Below are positions 43,405 through 52,802 of a stretch of 64,000 bases of DNA, in pieces. Made by a program: the position numbers and the translations under genes. Below the pieces are notes generated by a model. The model had not been told where the DNA came from and did no database searches. It was given only the letters and a program-made list of their open reading frames with translations. Positions within the stretch are counted from its first letter, which is position 1; each line of letters opens with the position of its first letter. Source of the DNA: Chloroflexota bacterium (GTDB taxonomy: Bacteria > Chloroflexota > Ktedonobacteria > Ktedonobacterales > JADMIN01); NCBI GenBank assembly GCA_021323855.1, contig JAJPKE010000034.1, positions 1 to 64,000 of the forward strand, written 5' to 3'.

Positions 43405-44943
43405 TCAACCGCCTGCCATCGTGGTGCGCAGGTAGCGCGGCGGGCGGTACGCATGCGTCGCCTGCTCGAAGGCATAGGCGAGTGCGATGAGGCGCGGCTC
43501 ACTGTAGGCGCGGCCCATGAAGGTGATGCCAACCGGCAGGCCGAACGGATAGCCCGCAGGCACACTGATCGCCGGATAGCCCGCCAGCGCCGCTGGCTGC
43601 GAACTGCCGCCCATGCTGTGATCGCCGTCAATCAGATCAATGCGCCACGGCGGCGCACCTGTCGGCATCACCAGCGCATCCAACTGATGCGCCTCCATCA
43701 CGGCGTCTATGCCTTCCTGCCGCGAAAGGCGCTGATTCTCCGCCAGCGCATCGAGATACGCTTGCTCGGTCAATGGCCCTTTTGCCTGCGCCGCCTCGAA
43801 GTGTTCCTGGCCGAAATAGGGCATTTCCTGCTCCGCATGCGCCCGGTTGAAAGCGATCACATCGGCCATCGAATGTACCTGCGCCTCCGGCGGCAACGTC
43901 GCCAGATAGGCGTTGAGGTCTGCCTTGAACTCATAGTAGAGCACGGTCAGTTCCGCCTCCGAGTTCTGCATCGCCTTCGCCGTGGGGATATTGGCCGGGT
44001 CTATGATGATGGCGCCTGCCGCGCGCATGGTGGCAATTGCTGCCTCGGCTACGGCGTCGGACTTCTCGCTATAGCCGAAATACGCCTCGCGGGCAATGCC
44101 GATGCGCGCGCCTTGCAGCGCGCTGGCGTCCAGAAACGGTGTATAGTCGGCGTGGAAATGCGCGGCACTGGCCTGGGTGGCGGCGTCGCGTGGATCGTGT
44201 CCAGCGATGGCGCCGAGCAGGATGGCGGCGTCCGCAACACTGCGCGCGAAGGGGCCGACGGTATCCTGGCTATGCGCGATGGGAATGACCCCGGCGCGGC
44301 TGGTGAGGCCGAGCGTTGGTTTGATGCCGACGACGCCGTTGGTAGAGGCCGGGCAGAGAATCGAGCCGTCAGTTTCGGTGCCCAGCGAGGCCACCGTCAG
44401 CGCCGCCGCCACGGCTGAGGCAGAGCCGGAACTGGAGCCGCAGGGCGAGCGATCCAGCGCATGGGGATTCAGCGCCTGCCCACCGCGTGCGCTCCATCCG
44501 CTCGATGAGTGCGTGGAGCGAAAATTTGCCCACTCGCTCATATTGGCCTTGCCCAGCAGAATTGCCCCCGCCGCGCGCAGCTTTTCCGCAACAAAGGCAT
44601 CGCGTGGGGGAAAACTCCCCAGCAGCGCCAGCGAACCGGCGGTGGTGTGCATGCGGTCTGCCGTATCAATGTTGTCTTTGAGCAAGATGGGGATGCCATG
44701 CAGCGGCCCGCGTGGACCCTTGCTGGCGCGCTCGCGGTCCAGGTCGTCAGCAATGGCCAGCGCATCGGGATTGGTCTCAATGATCGCGTGGAGCGCCGGG
44801 CCGTTGCGGTCCAGCGCCTCGATGCGTTCCAGGAATCGCTCGACGAGTTGCCGCGCGGTCAACCTGCCGGCCTCCATCTCCGCCTGTAAGCCAACGATGG
44901 TTGCGGTCTCCAGTTCGCTATGTGGCGCTGCTGGCACGCTCAT
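43405..44943 (-). CDS. Amidase-signature hydrolase
   Basis: 512 residues. Ser-cisSer-Lys triad: Lys89 (LLKDNID), the cis-Ser in GSSSGS (169-174) and nucleophile Ser194 (GTETDGSILCPAS). These define the amidase-signature family, which hydrolyses amide bonds. The sequence resembles generic amidases more than GatA. The substrate is unknown. ATG 44943 has GAGGAG nine bases upstream. It lies 87 bases downstream of rlmN on the same strand and may share its transcript. Confidence 0.9.
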   Translation of the reverse strand: MSVPAAPHSELETATIVGLQAEMEAGRLTARQLVERFLERIEALDRNGPALHAIIETNPDALAIADDLDRERASKGPRGPLHGIPILLKDNIDTADRMHTTAGSLALLGSFPPRDAFVAEKLRAAGAILLGKANMSEWANFRSTHSSSGWSARGGQALNPHALDRSPCGSSSGSASAVAAALTVASLGTETDGSILCPASTNGVVGIKPTLGLTSRAGVIPIAHSQDTVGPFARSVADAAILLGAIAGHDPRDAATQASAAHFHADYTPFLDASALQGARIGIAREAYFGYSEKSDAVAEAAIATMRAAGAIIIDPANIPTAKAMQNSEAELTVLYYEFKADLNAYLATLPPEAQVHSMADVIAFNRAHAEQEMPYFGQEHFEAAQAKGPLTEQAYLDALAENQRLSRQEGIDAVMEAHQLDALVMPTGAPPWRIDLIDGDHSMGGSSQPAALAGYPAISVPAGYPFGLPVGITFMGRAYSEPRLIALAYAFEQATHAYRPPRYLRTTMAGG

Positions 44944-45030
44944 AGGGTGTTTCTCCTCGTAATGGGGATTGTTTCCTTCTACGATACATCCGATGCTTCC
45001 TCGCGCGCAACTGCATGCAAGCGATTGCGA

Positions 45031-46194
45031 TTACTCGGCTGCTGCGTGTTTCCTGGCTTCGCGCGTGTGGAGCTGGCCGCAGGCGGCGGCGATGTCGTCG
45101 CCACGTTCGGCGCGCACACTGTTGCTGACGCCACCGGCGCGCAATTCGTCGCGGAAGATGCGGATTGTTTCGCCACTGGGTGGGCGATAGCTGGCGCTGG
45201 TCGCGTTCACCGGAATCAGGTTGACATGGCAGAGCTGGCGTAGTGGGGCGAGCAAGGTTGCCAGTTCGCGCGCATGCTCCGGCTGATCGTTGACGCCCGC
45301 CAGCAAGACATACTCGAATGTCACCTGGCGGTTGGTGCGGGCAGCATACTGGCGGCAGGCATCTAGCACGGCGGCGATGGGATATTTGCGCGTGACGGGC
45401 ATCGTGCGCAGCCGCATCGCATCGTTGGGTGCGTGCAGCGAGATGGCGAGGTTCACCTGAAGCGGCTCCTCCGCCAGCCGGAGTATCCCCGGCACGAGGC
45501 CAACCGTCGAAACGGTCATGTGGCGCGCGCCGATGTTCAATCCTTCGGGCATGTTGAGGATGCGCAACGCCTTGAGCGTGTTGTCGTAATTGTGCAGCGG
45601 CTCGCCCATGCCCATGAACACCAGATTGGTGATATGGTCAATCGTTTGCCCGTCTGGCGCTTGCCAGGGCCGGGCGCGCAGTTCGCGGGCGAAATAGACC
45701 ACCTGCGCAACAATCTCACCAGGCGAGAGATGGCGGTCGAAGCCCATCTGTCCGGTGGCGCAGAAGGTGCAGCCATAGGCGCAGCCCGCCTGGGTGGAGA
45801 CGCAGACCGTCGCGCGGGCGCGGCCCTCGCTGGTGGCGGGATAGAGCATCAGCACGGTTTCGATGCGGCGGCCATCCGCAAGTTCCAGCAGCAGCTTGCG
45901 CGTGCGTCCATCCTTCGCGGCAAGCTCCGCCTGCACTCGCGGCCCCTCGATGGTGGCCGTGCGCTGCAACTGCTCGCGCAGCGCGGCGGGGAGCGTGCGC
46001 ATGGCGGCGAAATCGGGCGCAAGCGATTGATAGATCCAACCGGCAAGCTGCCTTGCGCGGAAGGCCGGTTGCCCCAACCCCTGCACCCACTCGCTCATCT
46101 CAGTGAACGTCAGGCCGAGCAGGTCGGTACGCGCGGGAGGCGTCTCGCTCGCTATTTCGTTGGTTGTTTCTGTTGTGTCGGTTATATCAAGCAT
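45031..46194 (-). CDS. rlmN: 23S rRNA/tRNA A2-methyltransferase RlmN
   Basis: 387 residues. The radical-SAM cluster motif GCAYGCTFC gives Cys138, Cys142 and Cys145. Cys131 (TVCVST) and Cys372 (ACGQL) correspond to the conserved Cys pair around the methyl transfer step. It methylates C2 of A2503 in 23S rRNA and A37 of some tRNAs. It starts 17 bases after the fmt stop, with no obvious strong SD, so coupled translation is likely. Confidence 0.94.
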   Translation of the reverse strand: MLDITDTTETTNEIASETPPARTDLLGLTFTEMSEWVQGLGQPAFRARQLAGWIYQSLAPDFAAMRTLPAALREQLQRTATIEGPRVQAELAAKDGRTRKLLLELADGRRIETVLMLYPATSEGRARATVCVSTQAGCAYGCTFCATGQMGFDRHLSPGEIVAQVVYFARELRARPWQAPDGQTIDHITNLVFMGMGEPLHNYDNTLKALRILNMPEGLNIGARHMTVSTVGLVPGILRLAEEPLQVNLAISLHAPNDAMRLRTMPVTRKYPIAAVLDACRQYAARTNRQVTFEYVLLAGVNDQPEHARELATLLAPLRQLCHVNLIPVNATSASYRPPSGETIRIFRDELRAGGVSNSVRAERGDDIAAACGQLHTREARKHAAAE

Positions 46195-46211
46195 TGCGAT
46201 AGTCTTTTGGT

Positions 46212-47249
46212 TTATGTCCCGAACGTCGCCGTTGCCAGCGCCGCATAGCCGCGCAGCACATCAGCGGAGGGCAGCGCGCGTTTTCCCGCTAATTGTATCA
46301 CGTCGAGGACCAGCGCCCCCTGGCCGCAGGCGCAGCAGAGCGTGCGTTGCGCCGCGCTCTCGCCAACCACAAAGCACCTGCCTGGCTGACGCTCAACGTT
46401 CTCCTCACTATCAACGAGCACATGCGCCTGGATAATCTTCACCGGCTGACCGTCCCAGGTGGTGTACGTGCCAGGCCAGGGATGATACGCCCGCACGGTC
46501 CGCGCCAGCACCTCCGCCGGATACGCCCAGTTGAGCTGGCCGTCCTCTTTGGCGAGGATGCGGGTGAGCGTTGCCTGCGTCGTGTCTTGCGGCTGCGGGG
46601 TGATCTCACCGGCAAGCCAGCGCGGCAAGGTCTTCAGCAGCGTCTCCGCGCCCAGCACGGCCAGTTGCTCGAAGAGGACGCCAGCCGTGGCATCCGGCGC
46701 AATAGAGATGGCGGCCTGCGCCAGCATCGGGCCGGTATCCAGCCCTTCATCCATCAGCATGATCGTCACGCCGGTTTCCTCGTCACCCGCGAGGATGGCG
46801 GCGCTGATTGGTGAGGCGCCGCGATGGCGCGGCAACAGCGAGGCATGCACATTCAGGCAGCCGTGCGGCGGCAGGCGCAGCACCTCCGGCGGCAGAATCT
46901 GCCCGAAGGCGGCGACGATTATGACATCGGGATGCAGCGAGGTCAAGAGCGCCTGCGCCTCCGGTTTGCGTAGCGAGCCGGGCTGATAGACCGCCAACCC
47001 CTGCTGGAGCGCATACTCTTTGACCGGCGAGTAGACCATCTGGCGACCGCGCCCCGCCGTCTTATCCGGGCGCGTTACCACCCCAACGATATCCAGCCCA
47101 GCCGAACAGGGCTGACCCGGCGCGGTATGCTCCGCCAGCGCGCGCAACGACGGCACCGCGAAATTCGGCGTCCCCATGAAGAGAACGCGCAACGGTTGGT
47201 GAGGTGCTTGTATTGATTGTTCCTGTTCCTGTCCTGTTTCTGTCGGCAT
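46212..47249 (-). CDS. fmt: Methionyl-tRNA formyltransferase
   Basis: 345 residues. The formyltransferase core begins RVLFMGTPNFAVPSLRAL, and the catalytic trio Asn133, His135 (NVHASLLPRHRG) and Asp171 (DEGLDTGP) is present. A C-terminal OB-like domain follows. The enzyme formylates initiator methionyl-tRNA. The first 18 residues are Gln/Glu-rich and specific to this protein. It is followed directly by rlmN, an arrangement common in bacteria; no def gene is adjacent here. Confidence 0.95.
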   Translation of the reverse strand: MPTETGQEQEQSIQAPHQPLRVLFMGTPNFAVPSLRALAEHTAPGQPCSAGLDIVGVVTRPDKTAGRGRQMVYSPVKEYALQQGLAVYQPGSLRKPEAQALLTSLHPDVIIVAAFGQILPPEVLRLPPHGCLNVHASLLPRHRGASPISAAILAGDEETGVTIMLMDEGLDTGPMLAQAAISIAPDATAGVLFEQLAVLGAETLLKTLPRWLAGEITPQPQDTTQATLTRILAKEDGQLNWAYPAEVLARTVRAYHPWPGTYTTWDGQPVKIIQAHVLVDSEENVERQPGRCFVVGESAAQRTLCCACGQGALVLDVIQLAGKRALPSADVLRGYAALATATFGT

Positions 47250-47270
47250 GACGCATCATGCCCCCTTTCG

Positions 47271-48590
47271 CTACCGGAGTATCAGCTTCCCGGAATATTC
47301 TGAGCGCATTGCGTGAGTTATTGTCCAGAGTTTAGCGGCTAATGTCTCACCTTTGCGGCGACTTGGGCGAATATGCGGCAAAAAATGTTCACCATCAGTA
47401 ATTTTGATAGCCCCTATAATGTAGCGGAGCGGAATTGCATCAGCCAATATCTGGCGATCCGGCAATTTGAGATCGCTGTCGCTGAATTGCTGGCAATACT
47501 TCGGGTGCCAGCTATGCGGAAGCGCGCTCTCGTCCAGCGGAAATGTCTCGTACCATTCATTCCAATTCCAGGCTACTTGCCGTGAGGCGTCGCGCTGGCG
47601 AAAGAAACGCAGGAGCGATTCTGCTGGGATGTGCTGTGTGTGGGCGGCAACCGCACGCAGCGTCACAGCAATCTGTTGTTGCTGCGGCAGCGTGGCGCCA
47701 TGACTCTTTGTAAGAGGCAATATATACGGTTTGAGAACCGGCGACGGTGGCCATTTGTGACCACCTTTCACCGGCAGAGAGCGCAAAAATGATTGAAAGG
47801 GCGCATAGGTGGCGAATCCAGCGAATTCATACGTCCACCAAAATCTGCCTGCTATGCAGAGTTCGCAAAATTTCGAGTGACTATCCTCTTCAATATCTTC
47901 GGGGAGCGTGAGGCCATATTTGCTCACGATAGCTTTCCGGCGGCGCTCACGTTCCTGCTCCGATGAGATGCCCCAGTAAGCAAACCCGACAAAGCGAAAA
48001 TAATCTTCCAGGAAAGCCTGCCAATGAGCAGGCGTCAAGTCCTCTGGTAACACGGGATCGCGGTACATGACGCGCAGCTTGAGAATGGTGTCAATCGCAT
48101 TCGCCGCGAAAGGGATGCGATGATCCAGGCAATAGCGCACCAGCCAGTAGTGCAGGCACCAATTGGAGAGATACCAAGAGGCGAATGGACGCCAACCGCT
48201 CTCGTCTTCCTGTCCGCTTTCGACGAGAGACGTTTCGTGAAGCATTTGCCGGATAGTTGAGACATTGGTAAAGTTGTCAAATTCGGCATTGGGGATAACT
48301 GCGTGTACTAACCCCATTGCATCAGGTGGCAAATCCACGACGATGATATAGCCGGGGCGTGGTGGCTTGAAGCGCCGCGCGGGCCATCCGCTGGCGAAGG
48401 AGACGGGATCGCCGCCTTTTCCCGCCACCGGCGCGGTGCTGAGAAACACCAGACTGGATTGTGAACGCCCGGCAAACTGCCACATCCAATCATGGGCGTT
48501 GTCCTCTGGTCGTGGCGGCTCTAACCCACGTTTCAGGATGCCTTCGAGCGCATCTTCGTTTGTGCCGTGAAATAATAGCATACTACGCAT
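47271..48590 (-). CDS. Hypothetical protein with ART/PARP-like N-terminus
   Basis: 439 residues. The N-terminal stretch MLLFHGTNEDALEGILKRGL resembles the first strand of ADP-ribosyltransferase-fold proteins (PARP, Tpt1 and toxin types), where a His-Gly-Thr follows the first strand and contacts NAD. SLVFLSTAP follows at about 46-54 and a hydrophobic strand YIIVVDLP at about 80-87. The C-terminal 300 residues are rich in Trp, Tyr and Cys and I do not recognise them. No antitoxin is adjacent. ADP-ribosylation is inference. An ATG three codons later is an alternative start. Confidence 0.65.
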   Translation of the reverse strand: MRSMLLFHGTNEDALEGILKRGLEPPRPEDNAHDWMWQFAGRSQSSLVFLSTAPVAGKGGDPVSFASGWPARRFKPPRPGYIIVVDLPPDAMGLVHAVIPNAEFDNFTNVSTIRQMLHETSLVESGQEDESGWRPFASWYLSNWCLHYWLVRYCLDHRIPFAANAIDTILKLRVMYRDPVLPEDLTPAHWQAFLEDYFRFVGFAYWGISSEQERERRRKAIVSKYGLTLPEDIEEDSHSKFCELCIAGRFWWTYEFAGFATYAPFQSFLRSLPVKGGHKWPPSPVLKPYILPLTKSHGATLPQQQQIAVTLRAVAAHTQHIPAESLLRFFRQRDASRQVAWNWNEWYETFPLDESALPHSWHPKYCQQFSDSDLKLPDRQILADAIPLRYIIGAIKITDGEHFLPHIRPSRRKGETLAAKLWTITHAMRSEYSGKLILR

Positions 48591-48679
48591 GATACGCTTT
48601 TTCGGGACATGGCCTCTACCAGCGTGTATACTCTAATTCCCTGGCGTACTGACGGCAGAGAAAGAGGTATAGAGCAGCC

Positions 48680-49171
48680 ATGAAAATAGAGAGAGCAACA
48701 TTGATCGAGGCAGCGCGCGAGGCGGCGTTGCATGCCTATGCGCCGTATTCGCGGTTTCGCGTGGGGGCGGCGGTGGTCGTGGAGACGGCGAATGGTTCGC
48801 AGGTCGTCACTGGCGCTAATATCGAGAACGCCTCCTATGGGCTGACGCTCTGCGCCGAACGCGCTGCCATCGCCGCCGCCTGCATGCTCGATGGCCAGCA
48901 GTCGCCTCCGCGCATCACCCACGTTGCGGTCGCCTGCATTGATGTGCCAGAAGATGCGCCGGAGTGGAAACGGTCGCCCTGTGGCGCGTGCCGCCAGTGG
49001 CTCGCGGAGCTTGCGCCGGATGCCATCTATTACGTGGATGGCATCGCCAAAGACCTGCGCCTGCCGGACCTCCTACCCTACGCCTTCCGCCTGGATGGGA
49101 GAGATACGCCAGCCAACATGGGAGCGAAAACGCCGGAGAAAAAGCCGAAGCAAAAGGGGAAGCAAAAATGA
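48680..49171 (+). CDS. cdd: Cytidine deaminase
   Basis: 163 residues. Zinc ligands Cys58 (CAE), Cys101 and Cys104 (PCGACRQ) and catalytic Glu60 are intact, as is the N-terminal YAPYSRFRVGAAV motif. It deaminates cytidine and deoxycytidine to uridine forms in pyrimidine salvage. A Lys-rich tail (about 140-163) extends past the usual fold. ATG 48680 follows GAAAGAGG. The stop overlaps the next start (ATGA). Confidence 0.95.
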   Translation: MKIERATLIEAAREAALHAYAPYSRFRVGAAVVVETANGSQVVTGANIENASYGLTLCAERAAIAAACMLDGQQSPPRITHVAVACIDVPEDAPEWKRSPCGACRQWLAELAPDAIYYVDGIAKDLRLPDLLPYAFRLDGRDTPANMGAKTPEKKPKQKGKQK

Positions 49172-49500
49172 GCATGCCTACCAGAGAGGCGCTGCTGTCG
49201 CGGCTGGCTGGTGAACTGGAGTATCCGCCAGCGCAGGTAGAAGATGCTGCTAACCGCATGCTGGCGTTTCGCTCGCCGGTGCGTGAGTTGTTTCTGCGCT
49301 GGTGGACGACTGGCGAGACGCCCGATACAGCCGGTAGCGCAGAGACCGCAATCGAGGGCTATACGATGGCGCGCCTGATGAACGACTACGGCATGGAGCC
49401 GCTGGGCGCGCTGCTGACGCTGGACTGGCTAATGCGTGAGCCGGAGATCGCCAGCACCGCGCTTGCTGAAGGCTTCGACGATATCGTCTGGGAAGAATGA
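49168..49500 (+). CDS. Hypothetical protein coupled to cytidine deaminase
   Basis: 110 residues, predicted helical (REALLSRLAGELEYPPAQV, RLMNDYGMEPLGALLTLDWLM). I do not recognise the family. The ATG overlaps the stop of cdd, so translation is coupled and the pair is an operon. Confidence 0.7.
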   Translation: MSMPTREALLSRLAGELEYPPAQVEDAANRMLAFRSPVRELFLRWWTTGETPDTAGSAETAIEGYTMARLMNDYGMEPLGALLTLDWLMREPEIASTALAEGFDDIVWEE

Positions 49501-49654
49501 GCAGGCGAAATGCACCACTTACTCACTCAGTTCGGAGAGGTATACCTTTATAGACTTTGTTTGTCCTACGCATTTCGCTTGAATGGAGTAACATGACGGG
49601 TAGCAAGATGGAGTGACCCGGACCAAATGTTGAGTGATGGGCAGATGGAGAAAG

Positions 49655-50203
49655 ATGTCTAGCGAACTATTTTTTGACGCATCTTCTGCACTCGCCACAA
49701 TGGGTAGGCGACATGGGGATCGCCATTTTCAGGGGAAATGGTCTGATAAGCATTGGATGAATACACCCGGCCCTCTATACTGTGGCCAGACAGATAACTG
49801 TGGCACTGGTCCCCTCCAGGCACCTAATAATGTCCAGGTTGACAAAGACGGTTATGAGGTTATCTTTCGGCAACCAGCCAACTCGTATGAGTTACATCAA
49901 GTGGTACAAGCTGCCTGGTGCGATCCCCTCTCAGGCTATGGGGCGGATGGCAACGAACATTGGTCTTATGAATTAGTGAAGTCCTGGTGGGCAATGGAGC
50001 GTCATGAAGTGGAACGGACAATAACGCGCGAGTACGAAGAGCAAATCGCTCCACATGCGATGCGGGACTACAATTACTTGGCAGGACTTACACATTGGCT
50101 GGACTATCTCAACGGTGAAATAGACCGGTATTTGCGTTCCTATGCCTTTTTCCTGGACAATAGGCGTGGACCAACTGAAGTTGATGCACTGCCGGACTGG
50201 TAG
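49655..50203 (+). CDS. Hypothetical protein (Streptomyces-type, sometimes named ferredoxin)
   Basis: 182 residues. The segments MSSELFFDASSALATMGRR, KWSDKHWMNTPGPLYCGQ and DGNEHWSYELVKSWW look like a family I have seen in actinobacteria, where it is sometimes labelled ferredoxin although the iron-sulphur pattern is missing. Two or three Cys are present but no CxxCxxC. Function unknown. ATG 49655 is preceded by GGAG; the frame begins seven codons earlier. The local base composition is AT-richer than its neighbours. Confidence 0.6.
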   Translation: MSSELFFDASSALATMGRRHGDRHFQGKWSDKHWMNTPGPLYCGQTDNCGTGPLQAPNNVQVDKDGYEVIFRQPANSYELHQVVQAAWCDPLSGYGADGNEHWSYELVKSWWAMERHEVERTITREYEEQIAPHAMRDYNYLAGLTHWLDYLNGEIDRYLRSYAFFLDNRRGPTEVDALPDW

Positions 50204-50245
50204 TGGCGTTTGCTATTCGTGATATCCTGTTCAACTACTAATGTC

Positions 50246-51388
50246 CTAAAGATTTTGCCTGTTCGGGTTGCCATTATACGGCATGAAGGCGATAGTTCGG
50301 GCACAATTGCCATCTGCAACAAATTGCAGCAGCCGCGTGCCCTCCTCGCGTAGCGCCTGCTCCGCCTCATCTGCAAGCGGCGCGAACGGCTCGATCTGTA
50401 GGTGCGCCTGCTCTGGTGTGCGCTTGATCTTCCAGTGCCCGGCGACAAAGCCATCCACCAGAAACGTGCGCATCACATTGTCGCGCGCTGGCACCTCGCC
50501 GCCAAAGACGAGTGGACGGTAAGCGTCCGCGATGATGCGCTTGCGGTCGGCGTGCGCCAGCAACACATTGTCAAACTCCGGCAGGAAATGCACCGGCGCG
50601 GGAACGTCCGCCGCTGGCCGTGGCGCATCCGGCAGATCGAAGAGTTCCTTGCCCTGCTCGTCGCGGAACGTGAGCAGTTCGGGCCGCAGCGCCTCGACGG
50701 CGCCCTGAAGCTTGGTTGCGCCGGACCACGCTTGCAAATCATTGACGCTCGCCGGACCAAACGCCGCCAGATAGCGTAGCACAAACTCACGCAGACCAGC
50801 CTGCGGTCCCGCGAGTGGCCGCCCCAGCCATTCCGTCGCTTCGGTATGTGTTGGCCGCCCGGTGAATCCCCAGAGTCCGGCAGGCGGCGGCTGGATGAGC
50901 GCCAGGTGAATACGTACTGAGTCGGCTATCTGCGGGCGGCCCATGCCGGGATAGAGTTCCTCCATCTTCGCGCGTAGCTCCACCCCTGTACGCGGCTGCT
51001 CTTTGACATACGCGCGTATCTCCGCCTCGAAGGAAGCCATATCGAAGCCGGGCGTCTTGCTGGCGAAGATATGGAGATTGCGACTGAGCGCCGGTTGAAT
51101 GAGCGGATGGAACAGCAGGTAGTCCTCCGCAGGCATCAGATGCAGTGTGCAGCGCAGGGACGACCCCCGCACCACCTGCCTGCGCATATAAAGCTGCGTC
51201 AGGTCATCACGCTGAAACGTTTGCAGCCGTGTCCACAGGCCGGTATAGGGAGCGTTGGCCACTTGTGCCTGCATACCAGCAAGCTGCTTGATGGCATCGA
51301 ACACGCCAAGCGGCGACCGTTCCAGCAGTAATTGGCGCGCGAGAGTGGCGCGGTTCAGTTCGCGCGTCGTCAGAATGCGTTCCGCCAT
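50246..51388 (-). CDS. AlkZ-like DNA glycosylase / winged-helix DNA-binding protein
   Basis: 380 residues of the HTH_42 (AlkZ/AlkX) family. The catalytic QxQ motif is Gln40-Ala-Gln42 (LAGMQAQVANAPY), and the tandem winged-helix core has LRCTLHLMPAEDY. AlkZ enzymes remove crosslinked or alkylated bases. ATG 51388 is the first start and GGCAATG precedes it; no strong SD is seen. Because the QxQ pair is intact, glycosylase activity is plausible. Confidence 0.85.
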   Translation of the reverse strand: MAERILTTRELNRATLARQLLLERSPLGVFDAIKQLAGMQAQVANAPYTGLWTRLQTFQRDDLTQLYMRRQVVRGSSLRCTLHLMPAEDYLLFHPLIQPALSRNLHIFASKTPGFDMASFEAEIRAYVKEQPRTGVELRAKMEELYPGMGRPQIADSVRIHLALIQPPPAGLWGFTGRPTHTEATEWLGRPLAGPQAGLREFVLRYLAAFGPASVNDLQAWSGATKLQGAVEALRPELLTFRDEQGKELFDLPDAPRPAADVPAPVHFLPEFDNVLLAHADRKRIIADAYRPLVFGGEVPARDNVMRTFLVDGFVAGHWKIKRTPEQAHLQIEPFAPLADEAEQALREEGTRLLQFVADGNCARTIAFMPYNGNPNRQNL

Positions 51389-51504
51389 TGCCTTTTCCCT
51401 TTTCGTCAGTTACTACCAATGATGCCAACCTGTAGCAGGCACTTGCCACAATCTCTATTGTCCCCTTCTCCAACACCCGATGGAATGCCAGCGTCCCGCT
51501 AGTT

Positions 51505-51590
51505 CTCCTCTCCCGCGCCCGCTTGGACGCCAGCGCCCCTCTGGTTCCCCTCTCCCGCGCACGGGGGAGGGGTTAGGGGTGGGGGAGCTA
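51505..51590. repeat. GC-rich hairpin repeat, copy 8 (abuts epoxide hydrolase stop)
   Basis: A partial element near 51505-51525 and a full one at 51544-51585 (CCCCTCTCCCGCGCACGGGG, GAGGGGTTAGGGGTGGGGG). The TAG stop of the minus-strand epoxide hydrolase gene is at its edge. Confidence 0.75.
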
Positions 51591-52802
51591 GCGCAGCGAG
51601 CGGAAGAACGAGCGCACATCATCCACCAGCAGATCTGGCTGCTCCAACGCGGCGAAGTGGCCGCCGCGCGGCATCTGCGTCCAGCGTTCGATCTGCAAAT
51701 GGCGCTCCGCCAGGCTGCGCGGCGGATCAACGCCGGGGATATCTCTGGGGAAGCGGGCGAATGCCGCCGGAACCTCGATACGCTGCCCCGGTTGGGGCAT
51801 CGAGAAGTACATGTTCCTGTAGAAACCGAACGACGACTTGATCGTCCGTGTGACCCAATAGATCATGATATTGGTAAGCAGTTCGTCTTTGGTGAACGCC
51901 TTCTCAATATCGCCGTCACAGTCGCTCCACGCCTGGAACTTCTCTATAATCCAGCCCGCCAGACCCACTGGCGAGTCGGTCAGCCCGAAAGCGAGCGATT
52001 GCGGCTTCGTCCCTTGAATCATCGTATACGCGCCCTGCTGGTAGAACCACCCCTGCTGCGCGCCGACGTAACGCTTCTCATCCTCGGTGAGATCGGGCGC
52101 CTGATCGTACATGTTGTAAAACCCGATGTCGGTCACGTGGATGCCAAGAAGCGCCTCTGGATGAGCAGCGGCCAGCAATTGCGTGATCCCGCTGCCAAAA
52201 TCGCCGCCATGCACCGCATAGCGCGTATAGCCCAGCCTGTTCATGAGTTGTGCGAGCAATTCAGCCGCCTGCCCCATCGTCATCTCAGCCCCGGCAGGGC
52301 GATCAGAAAAGCCATAGCCCGGCAGCGACGGCACCACCACATCGAACGAATCGGCGGGATCACCCCCGAAGCGTTCAGGATCGGTCAGCATGGGGATAAT
52401 TTTCGACATGAGTTGGAACGAAGCAGGCCAGCCGTGGATGAGGAGAATCGGCGTCGGGTTCGGCCCTTTGCCCTTCTCATGAATGAAGTGAAGGCCAAAC
52501 CCATTGATCTGGGTGCGGAACTGCGCAAGCTGATTGAGTTGCCGCTCCTGCGCGCGCCAGTCGAAGGTGTGCTGCCAATAGTCCGCCAACTCTTTGAGAT
52601 AGTCCTCGTTCGTGCCGGCGTTCCAACCCTCCTCCGCGTCATCCAGCCAGCGGGTATGCGCCAGGCGTTCCTGTAAATCATCGAGAACTGCCTGGGGAAC
52701 CTCGATGTGGAAGAGCTGGATACCAGTGTCTGCCGGCTGCTGCGACGCACGCTGATGAGATTGATTGCTCTGGTTGCTCTGCTGTTTACGGCGGTTCGTC
52801 AT
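51588..52802 (-). CDS. Epoxide hydrolase
   Basis: 404 residues. The N-terminal EHN domain (about 28-115, with LFHIEVPQAVLDDLQERL) precedes the alpha/beta hydrolase core: HGWP (123-126), nucleophile Asp201 (HGGDFGSG) and general base His382 (GGHFAALEQPD). It opens epoxides to diols in detoxification or catabolism. The first 25 residues are Gln/Asn/Ser-rich. ATG 52802 follows CGGAGGA. The promoter is flanked by two matching operators (52843-52902), so expression is probably repressed by a regulator outside the window. Confidence 0.92.
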   Translation of the reverse strand: MTNRRKQQSNQSNQSHQRASQQPADTGIQLFHIEVPQAVLDDLQERLAHTRWLDDAEEGWNAGTNEDYLKELADYWQHTFDWRAQERQLNQLAQFRTQINGFGLHFIHEKGKGPNPTPILLIHGWPASFQLMSKIIPMLTDPERFGGDPADSFDVVVPSLPGYGFSDRPAGAEMTMGQAAELLAQLMNRLGYTRYAVHGGDFGSGITQLLAAAHPEALLGIHVTDIGFYNMYDQAPDLTEDEKRYVGAQQGWFYQQGAYTMIQGTKPQSLAFGLTDSPVGLAGWIIEKFQAWSDCDGDIEKAFTKDELLTNIMIYWVTRTIKSSFGFYRNMYFSMPQPGQRIEVPAAFARFPRDIPGVDPPRSLAERHLQIERWTQMPRGGHFAALEQPDLLVDDVRSFFRSLR

